In this document: one piece after another, positions 12,096 through 25,672 of the stretch | How the letters are laid out: each line of letters opens with the position of its first letter | Position numbering within the stretch: position 1 is the first letter of the stretch | Assembly: GCA_942159475.1 (NCBI GenBank) | Contig: OW804102.1 | Span: forward strand, 23,626,684 to 23,690,683 | Direction: 5' to 3' | DNA: 64,000 nt | Source of the DNA: Sthenelais limicola | Lineage: Eukaryota > Annelida > Polychaeta > Phyllodocida > Sigalionidae | Notes under the pieces: model-generated | Told to the model about the DNA's origin: nothing | Database searches by the model: none | What the model saw: the letters and a program-made list of their open reading frames with translations, nothing else | Translations under genes and position numbers: made by a program

Positions 12096-12218
12096 AGCTT
12101 CATTGTACATACATGCATTGCAAATGATTTGATAAATACAACCATGTGTTCTCCAAAATAGTGAAATAATAATAATCGCCGCCAGATTTCAAATACTACC
12201 AGGCAGGCTTGTTACTTG

Positions 12219-12449
12219 TTAAGGGCCTATAGATCTATAGTCCGCTGAGCCGATTCTCATGCGATTTTGTGCCGCAGGGGATCCTTTTCCACTAAAGAGC
12301 CTAGTCCACTAAGCCGATTCTCATGATTCTCAGAATGTAGTGCAAATGAGTCCTCTGCGGCACAGAATCGCATGGGAATCGGCTTAGTGCACTGGGCTCT
12401 TAAGTTCCGTGAGAATCGCATGAGAATCGGCTTGGTGGACTAGGACCTG
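12219..12449. mobile_element. MITE family B, outer copy carrying an insertion
   Basis: The two halves of a family B element are separated by a second, complete family B element. Left half: AAGGGCCTATAG then GAGCCGATTCTCATGCGATT. Right half: GTGAGAATCGCATGAGAATC then GGTGGACTAGGACCT. Confidence 0.8.
12294..12402. mobile_element. MITE family B, inner nested copy
   Basis: Complete element from AAGAGCCTAGTCCACTAAGC to GCTTAGTGCACTGGGCTCTT, sitting at the centre of the outer copy. TAA-type bases flank the junctions, consistent with insertion into the AT-rich loop. Confidence 0.8.
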
Positions 12450-12829
12450 TATAGCAGTGAAGGCTTCAGTAAATGCCATGAACAAGAACCTTTAGAGACC
12501 AGATATGAACAATAAAAAAGCGATTACTCTATTCTCCTCCATAATTTACCCTTGGGCTATCTATATGTCTGATCACCTTCTGCTTCAATTCGACTAGACC
12601 AGCGAAAAATAGGTGGTATCGGAAGTTTGGTTGTTATCATAGAAATGAGTGATTTCTGCCAATGCCATACGTTTAGTCGTATCTCACATGTCCTGATACG
12701 CCCACTACCGAAGGCACTTATTTTGGGGGAATTTTGATTGACGGGGATAGCGTCACATGATAATGCAGACGGGCAGACAGCGGCAATGTGAAAATAAAGC
12801 TAGTTAGGGACCATTCATTTTTAACCACT

Positions 12830-12965
12830 AGCGGGGGGGGGGGGGGGGTGCATACTCTAAAAATGTGTGTGTGTAGGGGGCATTTTTTTTTGCACATACT
12901 CAGAACTACAATGACGTAGGAGGGGGCGTCATGACATTATGCACAAGACTTAAGGGGGGGGGGAG
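12830..12965 (+). repeat. Poly-G tract and G-rich repeats
   Basis: An uninterrupted G run of about 17 bases followed by GGGGGG-containing stretches; a likely quadruplex and a possible assembly-error site. Confidence 0.85.
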
Positions 12966-13355
12966 GTCACACAATTTTGCACAAGAATCTTTCGCATACT
13001 CTCCCCTCCTAGTGGCTAATTATAAACAGTCCCTTATTGTTGTCCTTTGTGATCGATACATATTAAAATCAGGAGAGTTGCGATTCAAAATCAAAAGACT
13101 ATCTCATTGATATGGTTGACGTTTCTATGTGCAGAAGGAACTCGCATTGAATGTTTTTCTCGAGTGGCCAAAAAGGCAACAAGTGAAAATCGTCCATTGC
13201 GATCACGGAGCATATCAATGTCAACTGTATCAATGACGAGTTGTCTAATAAATAAATCATATTAAGAATAAAAACAAAATATTCTAAAAATCAGAAAAAA
13301 AGGATTACATCTTTGACGTGGAGATCTAGACATATATATAAATATTTCATAATTT

Positions 13356-13763
13356 TGTGATGTGTAACAGGAAAATCAGTCACAAATCGAAGAAAACGGA
13401 TTTTCATATTTGAAAAGATAAGATCAAGCCGATTCCAATGATGTTAAACAGTAGGACATTAAATAAGTACTTCTATATTTGTATATTCATGACCAAAATG
13501 TTACCGTATATTTTTCTAACGGCCATGCACTTACTAGAGTAAATTAAGTAAACTGAGTTAAAAATTAAATACTCCTTAAGATAACCTCGGATATCCATGG
13601 ATCTATTCAGTACACAGTCTTCAAATTTGGCACATGTATTCATGCTACCAGCAGCGCTGACCACCTCAAAAATTAAAAGATTATGAGCAAGGTTTCTCAT
13701 GAATAAATCACTTTGAAAGATAGGAATTGTGCGACTTGTGGCTCATTTTCCTGAAACACATTA
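13356..13763. mobile_element. MITE family C, full-length copy
   Basis: Left TTGTGATGTGTAACAGG with CAGTCACAAATCG; right CGACTTGTGGCTCATTTTCC with CTGAAACACATTA. The interior AAGATCAAGCCGATTCCAAT is shared by many copies. About 408 bp. Nearby purine-rich ORFs are not genes. Confidence 0.75.
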
Positions 13764-16700
13764 GATTAGTATCCGTTTCCAGCCCTGTTCTCCTGGTGTA
13801 AGCTCATGAGTTACGGAGTGAATACACAATACTTCACCACACCATATTGTGCGAGCATGGGACATATGACAGAAACGGAGGAATGCAGGCTTACCAGGAA
13901 AGAACGATCAAAGCTGGGCCTGGGAGCTAAAACAATCAGTGGCAATGTTTGTGTCACACTAGGAACAGGAGTTGGTGGGGGTGGTGGATGGGGGGAGGGT
14001 AGGTTATGAAGGACAAGAGAGGGTAGGAGAGGAGAAGGTAAATGGAACAGGAATTGGGGTGTAGGTCGAAACATAAACCTTTTTCTCTCGGCCGATTCCA
14101 CTTCAAATTCTTGTAAAATATAAAAGCAAAAGAATGTCGATGAATTCAGTTCTATAAGTCAAACATTGAGAACATTTTTGTAACATTTTATTGGTCCTAA
14201 TAGCTGGCAATACAGATTTAACGGGACCCGAAAGGAGTATGATATGAAATATATTCACAACAATACCAATTAATACTTGAATGAACTGTATTTTCTCAGG
14301 ATAAATAATATATATATATATTGTATTTTTATTCTGGTCCATTCATTAAATCAATTACATCATCCAGAAAATAGGAAGGTGACCTCTGCCTTAGCAGGTC
14401 TACCAGGTTCTTCCTAAATAGCTCTATTACAATTTACTTCATTTATAAGAACAACATAGCGATGTGAACATTATTATGTCTGGACCATTGCCAAAATACA
14501 TACATATCAACAATTATTATAAAAACCCCAAAAACCCCTACCCCGGCTCGTTAATAGTTATGTTTTATAGCCTTCTTTAGAAGCAATAAACCGTGTCCTT
14601 CATTGTCCTTTCCATGATTGTCATTTCCTTGAGTGTTCTTACTATCATTGATAGTATTGTTCATTTTCTCTACTGTCTCTAGTTACGTAATTTCACTATA
14701 TAGAGCCAATCCCTAAACCCAAATACTTAATTTCTAAGACATAATAATAAGAGTACATGCAACGATCATAATATGTATGATCATAATATGTATGCCATAC
14801 TAAATAGTTACAAAACATAAATTTGTCCTAATCATGAGATTAATTAATTAATGTCGGACATCTAAATGCATCCCTTCCACCCCCCACCCCCCACCGTACC
14901 AACCCCTCACCACCGCACCCCCGCATGCTACCGACCTATGGTACAAGAGCCAAGAGCTGAGTATTAAGGGGGGAGGGGAGGATGGGGAGGTAAAGGGTGG
15001 CGAGGTGGCGAGGGGTTGGGGTGTCAATACCACCCGCTATTTACTCTCTCTATATTTGCCATGCATTAGTGGGGTCAGCCGTATTTGGTGTTAGGTGATG
15101 AGGGCTGGGAGGGTTGAGGGAAGGGGGAGGGGGCTGTGTGGGGGTGGGGGTGAGGGGGAGTGGGACTGGGTGACAAATATAACTCATTGATGTGTGTGGT
15201 CTGCTACTGCCTCAAGCCCCTCTGTCTCACCCAGCGAATAGATACACTTCAAGCGTTCTATAGATGGTTATATGGTATTGGGGACGGCTGGTAAATACAT
15301 AGAGACAATGGAACGAGCTGCGAGGAGGATATAGATCTGAGTGCTTAGCAAAGAAATATATTTGAAATACAAAGCTTTTTGGACATCAGCTGAGCCCCAA
15401 GATATGGCTAGAAAGTGGTTTTCGTTCCAGCTTCGCGGGTATTACTTTTTGTTGGTAGTTTCTAATAGTTAATACCCTACATTATATCCCAAAGGTTCTT
15501 GATGAAATTCCGTGCAGTTTTGACAACTAGGCAGAGATTCTGACAGTACAAAGCCTATCGTACCTATGGCCTGACCTAATTTGTAATACTCCGAGGGCAA
15601 AAACAATATACTTTTATTTAGTGAACCTTGCATTTTGGGTCATACCAATGTTTTCTGATTGATTCTATATCTCCAGAATCTACTGATTTTGAATCTGCCA
15701 AGTTCCACTCTGTAACCCTTGATTAATTTTAATTATCGATGTTTGAAAAGGACATTTTATTTTTCTGAAAGGTTTTGAAAAGGAAATTAATCAATGCACA
15801 AATATTCTATTCTCAATATCCACTACACTTGCATAATGTTGATCTAGCAGAAGTAGAGATATAAATCATACAAATTTCAACGTGACACTAAAGGTCATAT
15901 TCAAATATTTATTTGAACTTTTGATCCTACTAGCATTAGCCTTTCTCTTGTATATAAATAGTATTATATATCAGACCAACTGATGTAATCAGGGTATCTC
16001 TGGGGTCTGTCGTATAAGCTAAGGAAAAGAAAACTATTAATTGGACACTCTTTCCCTTCCTTTATTGGGTATGAATACAAATTCCAACCCACCATTCGTC
16101 TATAGGCTATTTCCACCAACTGGAATTTTTATGTAGAGGAAGGAGCTTTTCATTCCTACAGATGAAGGTATTCCAACATGAAATTCCTATCTTTAGCTTA
16201 TGCAACAGATCCCTCGTCAGTCTCCCAGCTGTGGGTCTATAATGGGGCGCCATTTTGTCAACAACTATCCGTGCTTGGCGACAGGAGAGCTACATACAGG
16301 GAGGGGTGAGGCATCAGGTTGGGCGATATTAGGGCATATTGCTGAGTCGTTGTCTATATATCGCCTGAGACTATAAAAATGATTGTCGTATTTTATAAAG
16401 CCTGATACTTGTCATTAGCATATGTTTCAAATTCCAATGGTACGCTTGTAGGAACTGCTCTGTAGCAGAAAGCAAATCCAATTTCCTGTACTTCTTGGAA
16501 ATAAAATTAATCAATCAATCAATATGTATAATTATTGAAAGGTAAAGGATGAACCAAACACATTGCTGGATTTTGTACGTATTTGGTCTTTCTTTTGGCA
16601 AGGAAATCTGGCGGAGAAGAAATCATTTGAAAAATATCAATTTTGCTAGTTGTGACTCATATTTCTACATTATTATGAATTGGGTTAGGATTATAAAAAA

Positions 16701-16939
16701 ATGCCCCAAATATTAAAACAAAGCGAGTCAGAGATACAATTTCTTGTGTTACGTTCCCGTTCTCTTTCATCATACAGAGGACAATAGCACCCCAGGAAAG
16801 AGGAAGGAGGCAGTGGGGTAGGGTGTCGTACAATCTCTGACATTATAGCATCCATGGGTTATTTATCGACCAAACTGACGACAGTTCAGTTCCAGATTGA
16901 GACATCCAAGCAAGCAATATAAGGACAAGAGACAGACCA
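13764..16939. other. Gene-poor interval
   Basis: AT-rich DNA with the C/G-rich block near 15 kb and a retroelement-like 3' end at about 16430-16525 (GGAAATAAAATTAATC followed by an AATC tail). GGGGCGCCATTTTGTC near 16247 is YY1-like but has no gene attached. Confidence 0.5.
14876..15175. repeat. C-rich then G-rich low-complexity block
   Basis: CCACCCCCCACCCCCCACC on the left, then GGGGGAGGGG-type stretches to the right. No gene is visible in or around it. Confidence 0.8.
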
Positions 16940-17164
16940 TGAGAAAATGTACAATCGGCAGCTCGACACATTTAGTAAATTTTGCTAAATTAAACTGACG
17001 AATGGTCTCAACATTAGGTTATCAGGGTACATTTTCCATTGTGTTGATTCGCACAATCCATTCGGTTATCATAAACTGTATTTCATACCTCACATTTTCT
17101 TCAATTTAGATTATTTGAGAGGATTGATGAAGGCGAATTGTACATTTTCCAACGACTTGACCCA
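16940..17164. mobile_element. MITE family D copy, left of an inverted pair
   Basis: GAGAAAATGTACAATCGGCA on the left and CGAATTGTACATTTTCC with ACGACTTGACCCA on the right. The next element begins 12 bp later in the opposite orientation. Confidence 0.8.
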
Positions 17165-17176
17165 TAAACCTTTAAG

Positions 17177-17412
17177 GGTCAAATCGTCCGAAAATATACA
17201 ATTCACTTTCACCAATCCTCTCAAATAACCCAAATTTAAGAAAAGGTGAAAATCAAAATACAGTTCAGCATAAACGAACATATTAGTTAAATCAAGGCAA
17301 TGCCAAATATACACACATATATACTTAATTTATAAATTTTTCTGTCAAATTTAGCAGAATTTATTAAATGTGTAGAAATGCTGACTGTCCATGTTCTGAC
17401 GATCTGGTCTTT
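17177..17412. mobile_element. MITE family D copy, right of an inverted pair
   Basis: GGGTCAAATCGTCCGAAAAT then CACCAATCCTCTCAAATAAC, ending TGTTCTGACGATCTGGTC. It is the reverse complement of the adjacent copy in layout. Confidence 0.8.
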
Positions 17413-17780
17413 ATAATGGCAAGACCAGCGAACTGATACCATTTAGTCATGGCAGTAAATTGTCCAAGGGTAATGGTTTTTATGGGTCAGGCAGTCCCAC
17501 TTTTATGATCGGATCCGGTTCTTTTTCCAATTAATTAAGATTATAGTAAAGAGTCCTCTTGTTAGAACGATAAAATTACTTTTCAGTGACATTTATGTGG
17601 GGAAGCTTTCAATAGTGTCAGCATAAAAATCTCAAGTTTTAATTTAATCCATTCTGTTTAATGAAAATATTAATAACGTCAATTAATCACTGGAGATTGA
17701 ATTAAAGTAATAGTTTCTCATTATATTGGCACTTTGGTGGATGGACACCTGGCTAAATGTGGTGTAGAAAGTGACACAGT

Positions 17781-17890
17781 ATGTGATGTGTTACAGGAGA
17801 AGGAGCCACAAGTCGCAAGAATGATATTTTTCAAAGCGATTAATCCACAGGAATCCTTTCTGAGAATGACTTTATTCTTTGCATGCTTAC
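17781..17890. mobile_element. MITE family C, left fragment
   Basis: ATGTGATGTGTTACAGGAG and GCCACAAGTCGCAAGAATG followed by the TTTTTCAAAGCGA interior. The rest is missing or unrecognisable. Confidence 0.6.
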
Positions 17891-18090
17891 CGATTGTAGT
17901 ATAGGGTACAATTAGCCCCTTCAAACGTGCACCCACTCCCCACTGTACATTCCCTCTGACGGGAATGAAGACATGAGAATGTGGATGGTGAAATAATTTA
18001 AGATATTGACGTCAAAACCAATGATAGCTATGTTCATCTAAGGATAGCAACTGGAGCCGAAAGAAGAGTAGCTGCAATGTAAGTGTCTGT

Positions 18091-18770
18091 AGGGGATTTG
18101 CATGTGTGCCATCTTGAATCTTGATTAACATGGAATTATGGGAGTTGTATGTCCGTGTAAAAGTTATAGAAATCATGTTATTGTTAAAATATGTATCAGA
18201 ATTTAATAATTGATTTTAGGGTCATTTTGGACTTTTTGGACGATTTTCATATGATTTCCCCACTGCTACTCATTTAATTCCTGCTTCTCTATACTGCCAT
18301 TTCAATAGATAAAACAGGTTCATAGCTCAAACTATAACCACCAAGACTTCGTATTTCATATACAGCTCAAGTATTGCTAAAACATAGCTTTACATCATGT
18401 TCAGCCGTATTCTACTCGATTCAATAAAACAAGACTTCATCTTTCCCATCTGTAATTTGAATGGCAGCCATTTTTGTTTTTGATTTTTGACAAGGAAAGA
18501 GTCAGATTTCAGCTGGCCAACAGTGATTTTCTTGTTCAGCACACCCAAATTAGTCAGAAACGTGCTGATATACCTTTGTACTAAAAAATGCCCCTAGGAT
18601 TGAGAATTTCTCATCTGTTTCCCAGTCTAATCAAGCATTCGGTTTTTATAGATCATTTACACAAGCTATGAAAGATCCTTGTAATTTCGATAAAAATGTT
18701 GCTAAATATTCGAATGTCAGATTTGAACGGAATCCATCCCAGCATACACTGTAATATACATGTGCATATA
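18091..18770. mobile_element. MITE family E, long diverged copy
   Basis: Begins TAGGGGATTTGCATGTGTG and CCATCTTGAATC; ends with GGAATCCATCCCAGCATACA and CTGTAATATACATG. About 680 bp, nearly twice the 24.6-kb copy. Confidence 0.55.
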
Positions 18771-19204
18771 TATATCTTTCCCAACTTATCAACCGTCGTG
18801 CCAGCATGCCAGCGTTGTTAAACAAATGTCTTCCAGGCTATTATTATTATATATCGGCCGTATATAGAAAGGTATCTAAAGAAAAACTATCGATTGAGTA
18901 ATTTCGTGTGTTTAGTGAGCAATGGAAGAAAGTATGCCTGAAGCCATAAAATGATAGGTTGGGAAAGAGCTGAAAGTGAGAATCTAATGAGAGAATGGGG
19001 TTGGAACTATGGGGTTACATTCTTGTGTTTGTCCGCCATAAACCTCGGGAAAAGTATAATAACTACAAAATTACCCTCAGGCGATACAGTCAGATCCATT
19101 ATTACACTTAGAGCTACACAATTTTGTTCATCAAGTATAAAAGGTGAACAAAAGACTACAATGTTAATATTTTTGCGACAAAAATGGGTATTTTTCCAAT
19201 ATGA

Positions 19205-19750
19205 ATGTGATTTGTCACAGGAAAATGTCGCAAGAAATGGCTTTAAGATACCATCATATCTGAAAAGATGAGATCAAGCCGCATCCAATGATAGTAAACA
19301 CGAGGCCTTTTTTTAAAAAGTATTTCTAAATTTTAAGTTTGTTATTTATTTTTTGAAAAAAACAAAACAAAACCCGTTTATAATATTTGTGGGTGGACCA
19401 TTACTAGTAAAGACGGTAAATGTACTCTATAGGATATGATGGTAAAAAACTAGGACACCTGATGAATATAAATTTATCTATTTTGTTATGCATGCAAGAA
19501 AGGTTAGCGATATTTCTTGATGGTCAATCACTAGTAATATAGTAGTAATTTACTCCTTAGGATAACCTCAGATATGGATGAATACCTTTAATATACAAGA
19601 TTGCAATTTGGTACTTGTGTTCATGCCATTACCAGCAATACACACATAAAGAATGTCAGCATTTTGACAAAGGGTTCGTGTAAAAAATACATTTGAAAGA
19701 TACCCTTTCCATCGACTTGTAACTCATTTTCCTTTAACACACCACAAATA
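19205..19750. mobile_element. MITE family C, long copy
   Basis: Left ATGTGATTTGTCACAGGAAA, interior GAGATCAAGCCGCATCCAAT, right CGACTTGTAACTCATTTTCC. About 545 bp, so it carries extra internal sequence compared with the 400-bp norm. Confidence 0.7.
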
Positions 19751-20080
19751 ATGTTTCTCTAGTTTCCCCTGCCTCCTTCCTCTCCTGATCCACTCCGGCA
19801 CAAATAAACCACTCAATAACAGACCCCTCCCCGCATCTGTACATGCATGGAGGGGAGAGATTATGTGGAACGATAAAGAGAGATTAAAATGAAGGAATGA
19901 CAGGAGGAGATTAAATACGGCAGTCTCAAACACTCCCACCATTAAGCTCCTGTCACTGATTGCTAGTGTTAAACTTCTCCGTTAGTCCTAATGCGGCGCT
20001 GTTTCACTATAATCTGACATCTAACAACTAACTTGTCAGCGCATCTTATCCAACAGTTGTATACAGGTTGGATCCATACA

Positions 20081-20320
20081 TGGGTCTGGTCGTCCGAAAA
20101 TGTACAGTCCGCAGATCTACACATTTAGTAAATTCTGCTTAATTAGACTGGAAAATGGTGAATATTAGGTATATCTGAGTATATTTAGTATTGTCTGGAT
20201 TCAACGAATCTGTTTGTTTACGCTGAACTGTATTCTGAACGACACTTTAGTCTTGAATTTAGATTATTTGAGAGAATTGGTGAAAAGGAGTTGTGCATTT
20301 TCTGGCGATTTCACCCACAA
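20081..20320. mobile_element. MITE family D, full-length copy
   Basis: GGTCTGGTCGTCCGAAAATG on the left; GCATTTTCTGGCGATTTCAC on the right; interior TTTAGTAAATTCTGCTTAAT. Confidence 0.8.
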
Positions 20321-21806
20321 AGATATTGAGATGTTATTCTTAGAAGCAGAGTCTTTATTATATTACTTTTACAAGAGAAGGCTGATGTGGTGAAGGCAAG
20401 TATATTTCACGTAATTTCATTTCATCTTTAATCTTGTAACCTCTTAAAACATTTAACTGAAATGTGTAATCATCCAACTTAGATATAATCAGAATAAACT
20501 TAAATGATCCAACTTAAATATAATTAGGATACACTAGTTTCCTCAAGTCCTTATCACCTTTTCTCTGATATCTACTCTTGTACGCGTGAACATCCTGGGG
20601 ATATATTTACCAACTGGAGATACGAATAGTGGTACTATTGATCATATTCAATTCAAGTCAATGTATATTTTTATTTATACAAAAGAGTTGTACAAAAAGG
20701 AGACCCGCACCTGAAAATTAACTTCCTGTGGGCTCCTAACTAATTGGGAATAATATAATAAAAATTGATTTTAAATTATTATGCCAAAATGAATTTGAGG
20801 AATATTTTTCTAGATGTCTACACCAGTGGTGTTGGGTTGATGTGAGAAGTAGTGTATGGTAACAAAACGGTAAACATATGCTTCTCATCTATCTAGCTAA
20901 TATCTCCCATCTATCCGTGCCCCTATCACAGAAGAACATTGAAACATAAAACTTTGTTTTTGCTTTTGAATCGTCATAAAGTATCCAAAAGCTACCAAAA
21001 AACCTAATTCCAATTTAACACACCAATATTATCCCACCTGAATTGAATTATGATAAACCTAAGTTCAGATCTAATGTGAACATAATATAGGAAGGTTCAG
21101 CAAATCTAAGCTTGTCGTAAACATAAATATATCCATACCTCTGATATATATGTAAAATGAGAAGAAATAAGTTCAGCAAAACATGAAACGTAGCATATCA
21201 AACAAAATATTTGATCTCACAATTTATTTTTTATGCATAAAAATGCGACATAATTCGTAAAATAAACCCTTACAAATATGGTTTCTTGATTGAGATATGT
21301 TCGCTTGCGAAACCTCCATGTTTATGCACATTAGATTCTCTATGCTCCCCTTAAAGACAATCTTATAATATATAACTTCCCTCCGCCAGTCCTAACCTCT
21401 GCCAAAACATACCTTAGCTAGAAGTTGGCTCAAGTACGCCTGTCTAGCCAATTTGACAAGCTCTTGGCAGTGAGCCTACGGTGGCTGTCCCTGGGAAAAG
21501 TACCACTTTGTATATACTACTCCTGCAAACTTATGTATGAGGTGTGTGAGTAGTGTAGGGAGAGTGGTGGGCGGGCCTGGCACTCCTAATCCCTTCCAGC
21601 CCTGCTCCTATCACTCCACTCCACCTGGCCGCCTTGCATGCTTTCCCAAACTCTCGTCTCAGGAGTTAGTTGAGTTATATGCAACTGACACCCTTCATTT
21701 ATTCAGTGGAGTACCGACAGCTCCTTTATTTCCGAATTCTCGACATTTTTCAATTCTATTTTATTCTCCGTTGACTTTCTCGGTAACAGGTTAAACATTG
21801 ATCATT

Positions 21807-22122
21807 TATGTGATGTGCTTTCGGAAAATAGGTCACAATTCGCAAAATGGATCTTTTTCAAAGTGGTTTATTCATAGGATACCTTTGTTGGAATATTCGC
21901 ATTTCTCTGCCAGTAGCATTGATATATAATTGTCTGCCCATAAATACGGCAAACGTTTTTTCCAGATATAAAAATATCACATTTGAAATATAGAAACACT
22001 TATTTATTGTCCTAATGTTTACAATCATTAGAATCGGCTTGATCGCCTCTTTTCAAAAATGATGATATCTTAAAATCTGTTTTTTGCCACTCGTGACTCA
22101 TTTTCCTGAATCACAACAAATA
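21807..22122. mobile_element. MITE family C, short copy
   Basis: Left TATGTGATGTGCTTTCGG with GGTCACAATTCGCAAAATG, right GTGACTCATTTTCCTGAATC. About 315 bp, in the orientation opposite to the 13-kb copy (TAGAATCGGCTTGATC inside). Confidence 0.7.
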
Positions 22123-22944
22123 TATATATATTCGTTTGTAAAACCATGTATATTTAACATGAAACGGTTTATGTAAAAACTGACTAAACCATGAATTATA
22201 ACCATGTTGTAATAAATGTTAACTGAACATTATTAGTGAAGTCTACCATGTTCTAAATGTAATCCAATGTAATTAATATAAAGCCCATTGAAAGACTAAA
22301 CTATATAGAACAAACATATAGATCTAGGCTTAGAGTATCGTGATTACATGCATGGATGATCTGCACTTCTCACAGATGGTAGATCCAATTCCCCAAAATA
22401 GCTAGGTCGTATGTCGCAAGTTTCATGATTTTAGCATGAACAATACACAATTTGCCACATATGCGAGGATATATATATACATACATGTATAATTCTTCCT
22501 ATTTCTGCTATAGGAGATGGGTCACAATTTACTAGAAATAAAAGGTGTGTAGAAACATACGAGAATGTAACGCTGTTGGTCTCTCGATTCCAATTAATCT
22601 AGTTATAAATCCTTCTCCTCATCAACTGGGCATATTCCGGTCTAGATAGTTATCCAGTTGTTCATATAGCTGTATGTGTACCCGATTAACTATGGCACTT
22701 TATATACTTCAGTAAGGAGAAGGTCCCACATGATGAGGCCCTCCACGACCTAGTACTCCCAGTCACGTGACTGACGTTGTGAGGTTCTAACTCTCTCTGG
22801 TGTCGTAATCTGCATAAACAACCGGAAGTAGCTTCGCTCTGGCGAACCAAGGGGACACGGCTGCCACATGATGTGGGAATTGGGGAGCCTAGGTGTGTGT
22901 ATGGAGAATTTGTGGGTAAAATGGTGTGAAGTATCTAATAAACC

Positions 22945-23200
22945 CTCTCTCTCGCTTTCTCTCTCTCCCTCTCTCTCTACTTCCCTCTCCCCCACTCTCT
23001 CTTCTTATTTCTTCCCCTCTCTCCTCTTACTCCCCCACTATTCTATTTTTTCCTCTCCCTATATCTATCCGTTCATGTCGCACAAGCTCTCTCTTTCTCT
23101 CTCTGTCTTTCCCTCTCTCTCTTTCTCTCTCTTTCTCCCTTTCTCTCTCGTCCTATCTCTCTCTCGTTTTTGCTCTCTCTCTCTTTGTTTCGCTTTCACG
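22945..23200 (+). repeat. CT-rich microsatellite region
   Basis: Long (CT)n runs with interruptions. The Ser/Leu-rich open frames over it are low-complexity and not genes. Confidence 0.9.
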
Positions 23201-24035
23201 TGTTGCTTCATTCTCCCTACCCTTTCATATTGCAGAATGTCTGTAACCTCTTTCGAATATAAGTGTGTTTTTTGTCTTTGAATGTACTGTAGGTCAGGAA
23301 ATGGGACATCAATATCCAGCCAGGTGGAATGCCCTGCTTCTGTAGTCATACACATAGATCTTACTCTCTCCCATGACGCACATTCAGATCCCCCACACCC
23401 ACATTCAAACCCATCACACTCCATTCTCCGTTAATAGTCGGCCTCTTATATTCCAGTCAGACCCGTTTTCCCTTGTTTATATGAAACACTGAACATTGCA
23501 CTTATCCATTTAATAAAAGAATAACTTGAGATTCTGATCAGTTCATGACTATAGTTCAAAGAATGAGTACATTTCTTACAAGAATATTCATGTCATAAAG
23601 CTGAGTTGAGAATACAACTTTAATTAATCAGAATAGAACATTTCGCTTATATTTCTAGTCATTTTCCTCCCAAAACATAGTTAAATTGAGAAAAATTAGT
23701 AGCTCTCACACATTGAAGGAGTGGCTTAAAACCACTTTAACTATCTAAGTCATATACAGCGCCCAAGTAGTGTGAAAAAACACTTTCTCGACCCTACTGC
23801 AGGGGTTTACCCTTTAAAGGTCTTTAGTCTCGCCATAAAGACTTGCTTCTGATTCAGGCCTAAAGAGGGCGTTAATGGTATAGCGTCACCTAGCGCTAAG
23901 ACCAGACACTAATTGGTACTGACATGGGGCACTGGTTTAAATGTCACCACACCTTGTTTTGTCTGTTTATATTGTGCTCACATTCGTCACATTCCTGAGA
24001 TACCATGATGTCTGCTCGGTCGTATATATATATAT

Positions 24036-24232
24036 ATTTGTGATGTGGTATAGAAAATGGGATATTTTTCAACATTTCTTCCACAAAAACACTTACTCAG
24101 CATGTTTCCATTCATGGAGAGTTTTGCATGAATACATGTACCTAATTCCAAGACTCTGCTTTTAATATATCCATGCATATCTGAGATTATCCTAAGGAGT
24201 ATTTTTTAACTACTTTAGGCAGGGTTCCACCA
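24036..24232. mobile_element. MITE family C, partial copy
   Basis: Begins TTGTGATGTGGTATAGAAAA and ends with AGATTATCCTAAGGAG, an internal segment seen inverted in the 13-kb and 19-kb copies. Confidence 0.5.
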
Positions 24233-24618
24233 GTTTATTGCAACAAATATACAGTTTGATATATAGTTTGATTATACACCCCCTTATGTTGCACAATATA
24301 GTTGTTATTCTATTAAGATTGAGAATGCACAGTAGAATGGCACCGCAACGACCACAGGGGGGACAAGGTCAGTGGAGTCAAGCACTAATGTCAAAAACCT
24401 TTATAAAGTTGGAAGTGGGGGAGTATCAGATATTGAAGAAGTCTTTCTTCAAGGTTGCACTATCTAGGGTTGTGTCCATCATAGCCATCTCAGCGAGGTA
24501 GTTCAAAGCAAGAGTATCTCACAAGGACAGATATATTATGTACCAGGGTACCATTATAAACAAACAATGATAGATTATAAATCCCTAATGATACCAAGGA
24601 TTGATGAATACTCTGGCA

Positions 24619-24971
24619 TAATAGGGGAGTTGCATAGCCGCCATTTTGAATTCCGATTCGCATGGCATTATGGGACTAATGGTACAGTATAAAATCTATA
24701 TAAATCATGCCATGTTCAGCATGAGCTATTTATCACTGCTCTAATGTCAATATCCATGAGTTATACATGTTTCCACAACACAAGCCTCCATCGTTCCCAT
24801 CATGCATTAGGTTTTTATAGAACATTTCTTAAAGCTTTGATATTCGTGAAAACATTATCGCAATTTTTTATAAAAATGTTCCCAAATACTCGTATGTCAG
24901 ATTTCATCAAAATCCATCCCATGATACACTGTACCAGACATGCGCAGTGGCACATGCAACTCCCCTATTAA
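24619..24971. mobile_element. MITE family E, full-length copy
   Basis: About 350 bp with the TIR TAATAGGGGAGTTGCAT / ATGCAACTCCCCTATTA. Internal ATCCATCCCATGATACACTG and GGCATTATGGGACTAATGGT recur elsewhere in the window. Confidence 0.8.
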
Positions 24972-25436
24972 ATACATTTGCAAATATGAAGAAAAGTCGC
25001 CAATCTGCAATAATGTGAAATCCTCTCGGGGGGCATTCATTTAGGCACATCATGGTAGTCAGATCCATCGATACATATGTTGCATTCCTTTGGTGATTTT
25101 AGTGAGTTCTAAATTATTAGCAATCTATTGCATATCCATATTTGAAGTGCTCTCCTAAGTTTAGGAATTTGCCACATCTATCCACACCAACATACATAGA
25201 TCCCATCTTAACACAAGAAATCGATTTCTTCTAATCACAGCATTCATTCTTATATACAGGATGAAGGAATACAAATTGAATAAATCCTACAACAACACAT
25301 ATTAACACAACAGAAACATACAGCCAGCCCTTAAATGTCCTATCTGAACCTCAGGTGTTCTTACTGAACTATAACAGGATTGAACTGTAAGTACTAACAC
25401 CTGCATTTGACAGACACTTATTGAAACTATTCCGTT

Positions 25437-25672
25437 AGGGTGAAATCGTCATAAAATGTACAGTTCACCTTCACCAATCCTATCAAATAATGCAAATTTG
25501 AAAACAAAAATTACTTTCAGACTGCTGTTTAACATACTCAAACACATTGTTTGAATCAGGGCAATATCAAATATACTCAGATGTACCAAGCATTGGCCAT
25601 TTTTCAGTTCAATTTGGCAGACTTAAATAAATGTGTAGAGATGCCAATTGTGCATTGTCTGAAGATCTGACC
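25437..25672. mobile_element. MITE family D, reverse copy
   Basis: GGTGAAATCGTCATAAAATG, interior CTTCACCAATCCTATC, right end TTGTCTGAAGATCTGACCC. Confidence 0.75.

Noticed and set aside
18951..19271. 106-codon + strand frame
   Set aside because: Its second half lies inside a MITE C copy and the rest shows no coding features.
22868..23281. 137-codon Ser/Leu-rich open frame and its overlaps
   Set aside because: Produced by (CT)n microsatellites; several frames on both strands are open at once.
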